This document shows positions 63,553-64,000 of a stretch of 64,000 nucleotides of DNA, piece after piece (position 1 is the first letter of the stretch; every line of letters starts with the position of its first letter). The stretch is taken from assembly GCA_944393695.1 (NCBI GenBank), contig CALYAY010000009.1, positions 1-64,000 on the forward strand. Reading direction: 5' to 3'. Made by a program: the position numbers and the translations under genes. The stretch comes from an uncultured Alphaproteobacteria bacterium (GTDB lineage: Bacteria; Pseudomonadota; Alphaproteobacteria; RF32; CAG-239). The notes under the pieces were generated by a model. It was not told the origin of the DNA. It ran no database searches and saw nothing but the letters and a program-made list of their open reading frames with translations.

Positions 63553-64000
63553 TTAAGCCGCCTTATGATCTTTGTTTTGATTGGCAAAAAAATGAGCTTC
63601 GACAATTCCGCAAATCAAATGTCCGCAAGCGATGTGCATTTCTTGAATATTGTTAGTAATTGATGAAGGAACATTTAAGCAAATATCGGCAGATTTAAGC
63701 ATTTCTCCGCCGCCTTCTCCTGTAAATGCAACGGTTCTTATGCCCTTTTCTTTAGCAACGGCAAAAGCGTCTATAATATTTTTAGAATTACCGGATGTCG
63801 AAATTCCGACCAAAACATCTCCCTTGTTGCCAATGCCTTTCAGTTGGCGCGAAAAGACCTTGTCATAGCCATAATCATTACCGATAGCCGTTAAAGCAGA
63901 AGTATCTACGGTTAAACTCATTGCCGGCATCGGAGCTCTGTCAAATTTATAACGTCCCATCAACTCGGCCGCCAAATGCTGTGAATCTGCAGCAGAACCG
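63553..64000 (-). CDS. gmhA: Phosphoheptose isomerase (partial at window end)
   Basis: The C-terminal ~148 residues of GmhA, which makes D-glycero-D-manno-heptose 7-phosphate from sedoheptulose 7-phosphate. The visible part begins GSAADSQHLAAELMGRYK, the conserved family motif, followed by VLVGISTSGNSKNI and AFTGEGGGEM; the end has IQEMHIACGHLICGIVE. The start lies beyond the right edge. It heads the visible heptose operon on the minus strand, three bases before hddA. Confidence 0.93.
   Translation of the reverse strand, partial: GSAADSQHLAAELMGRYKFDRAPMPAMSLTVDTSALTAIGNDYGYDKVFSRQLKGIGNKGDVLVGISTSGNSKNIIDAFAVAKEKGIRTVAFTGEGGGEMLKSADICLNVPSSITNNIQEMHIACGHLICGIVEAHFFANQNKDHKAA

Overview
The window looks like the chromosome of a host-associated (probably gut) alphaproteobacterium. 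This is inference from gene content. UvrA has the CPVSGFT form of its first finger, seen in Alphaproteobacteria. The sfsA-map-radC order, a GyrA with Ala at the quinolone position, a pyruvoyl arginine decarboxylase/antiporter pair, a glycogen operon and dense palindromic repeats fit the same picture. I cannot name a genus.

Layout. 1-8 kb: partial start of a Cys-rich exported protein (minus strand), ssb, a solute-binding protein, uvrA, gyrA. 8.2-11 kb: a palindrome-rich stretch and a large frameshifted Cys-rich gene, then tRNA-Leu. 11-20 kb: a TPR-methyltransferase, a DUF2934 protein and the glycogen operon glgB-glgX-malQ. 20-22 kb: second Cys-rich/lectin-like pair. 22-30 kb: a histidine phosphatase, a MIF-family protein, an AaxB/AaxC-like arginine pair and an RND efflux pair. 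30-33 kb: third Cys-rich/lectin-like pair. 33-37 kb: a COG2509 flavoprotein and the sugar-nucleotide genes rfbC, rfbD and galE. 37-40 kb: a small XRE regulator, a structured intergenic region, sfsA-map-radC. 40-42 kb: an AT-rich island with a lysozyme-inhibitor-like protein and an RTX lysozyme. Then come tRNA-Arg, tRNA-Pro, a DUF2157/GDYXXLXY membrane pair, a SulP transporter and a membrane protein. 47-49.3 kb: fourth Cys-rich/lectin-like pair. 49.3-53.1 kb: a cyclophilin and a retropepsin / inactive transglutaminase / ATP-grasp ligase set. 53-64 kb: a secreted Cys/His protein, an ATPase between 79-bp direct repeats, and a minus-strand surface-glycan cluster with a GDP-heptose pathway (gmhA, hddA, an hddC-gmhB fusion) and three glycosyltransferases.

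The most unusual content is the repeated module. Five loci start with nearly the same promoter, leader and signal peptide. Each complete locus encodes a Cys-rich exported protein followed by a secreted protein with an N-terminal coiled coil and a C-terminal lectin-like domain ending in (V/I)RPV or a variant. In one locus the two proteins are a single reading frame, which suggests they work together. Palindromic repeat elements are read in frame inside the Cys-rich proteins, as described for Rickettsia palindromic elements. The last ~45 codons of two lectin-like copies share exact codons at fixed positions but differ at many residues, which resembles variable regions of diversity-generating retroelements. 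No reverse transcriptase or template repeat is visible here. A second candidate system is the RTX lysozyme paired with an LprI-like inhibitor.
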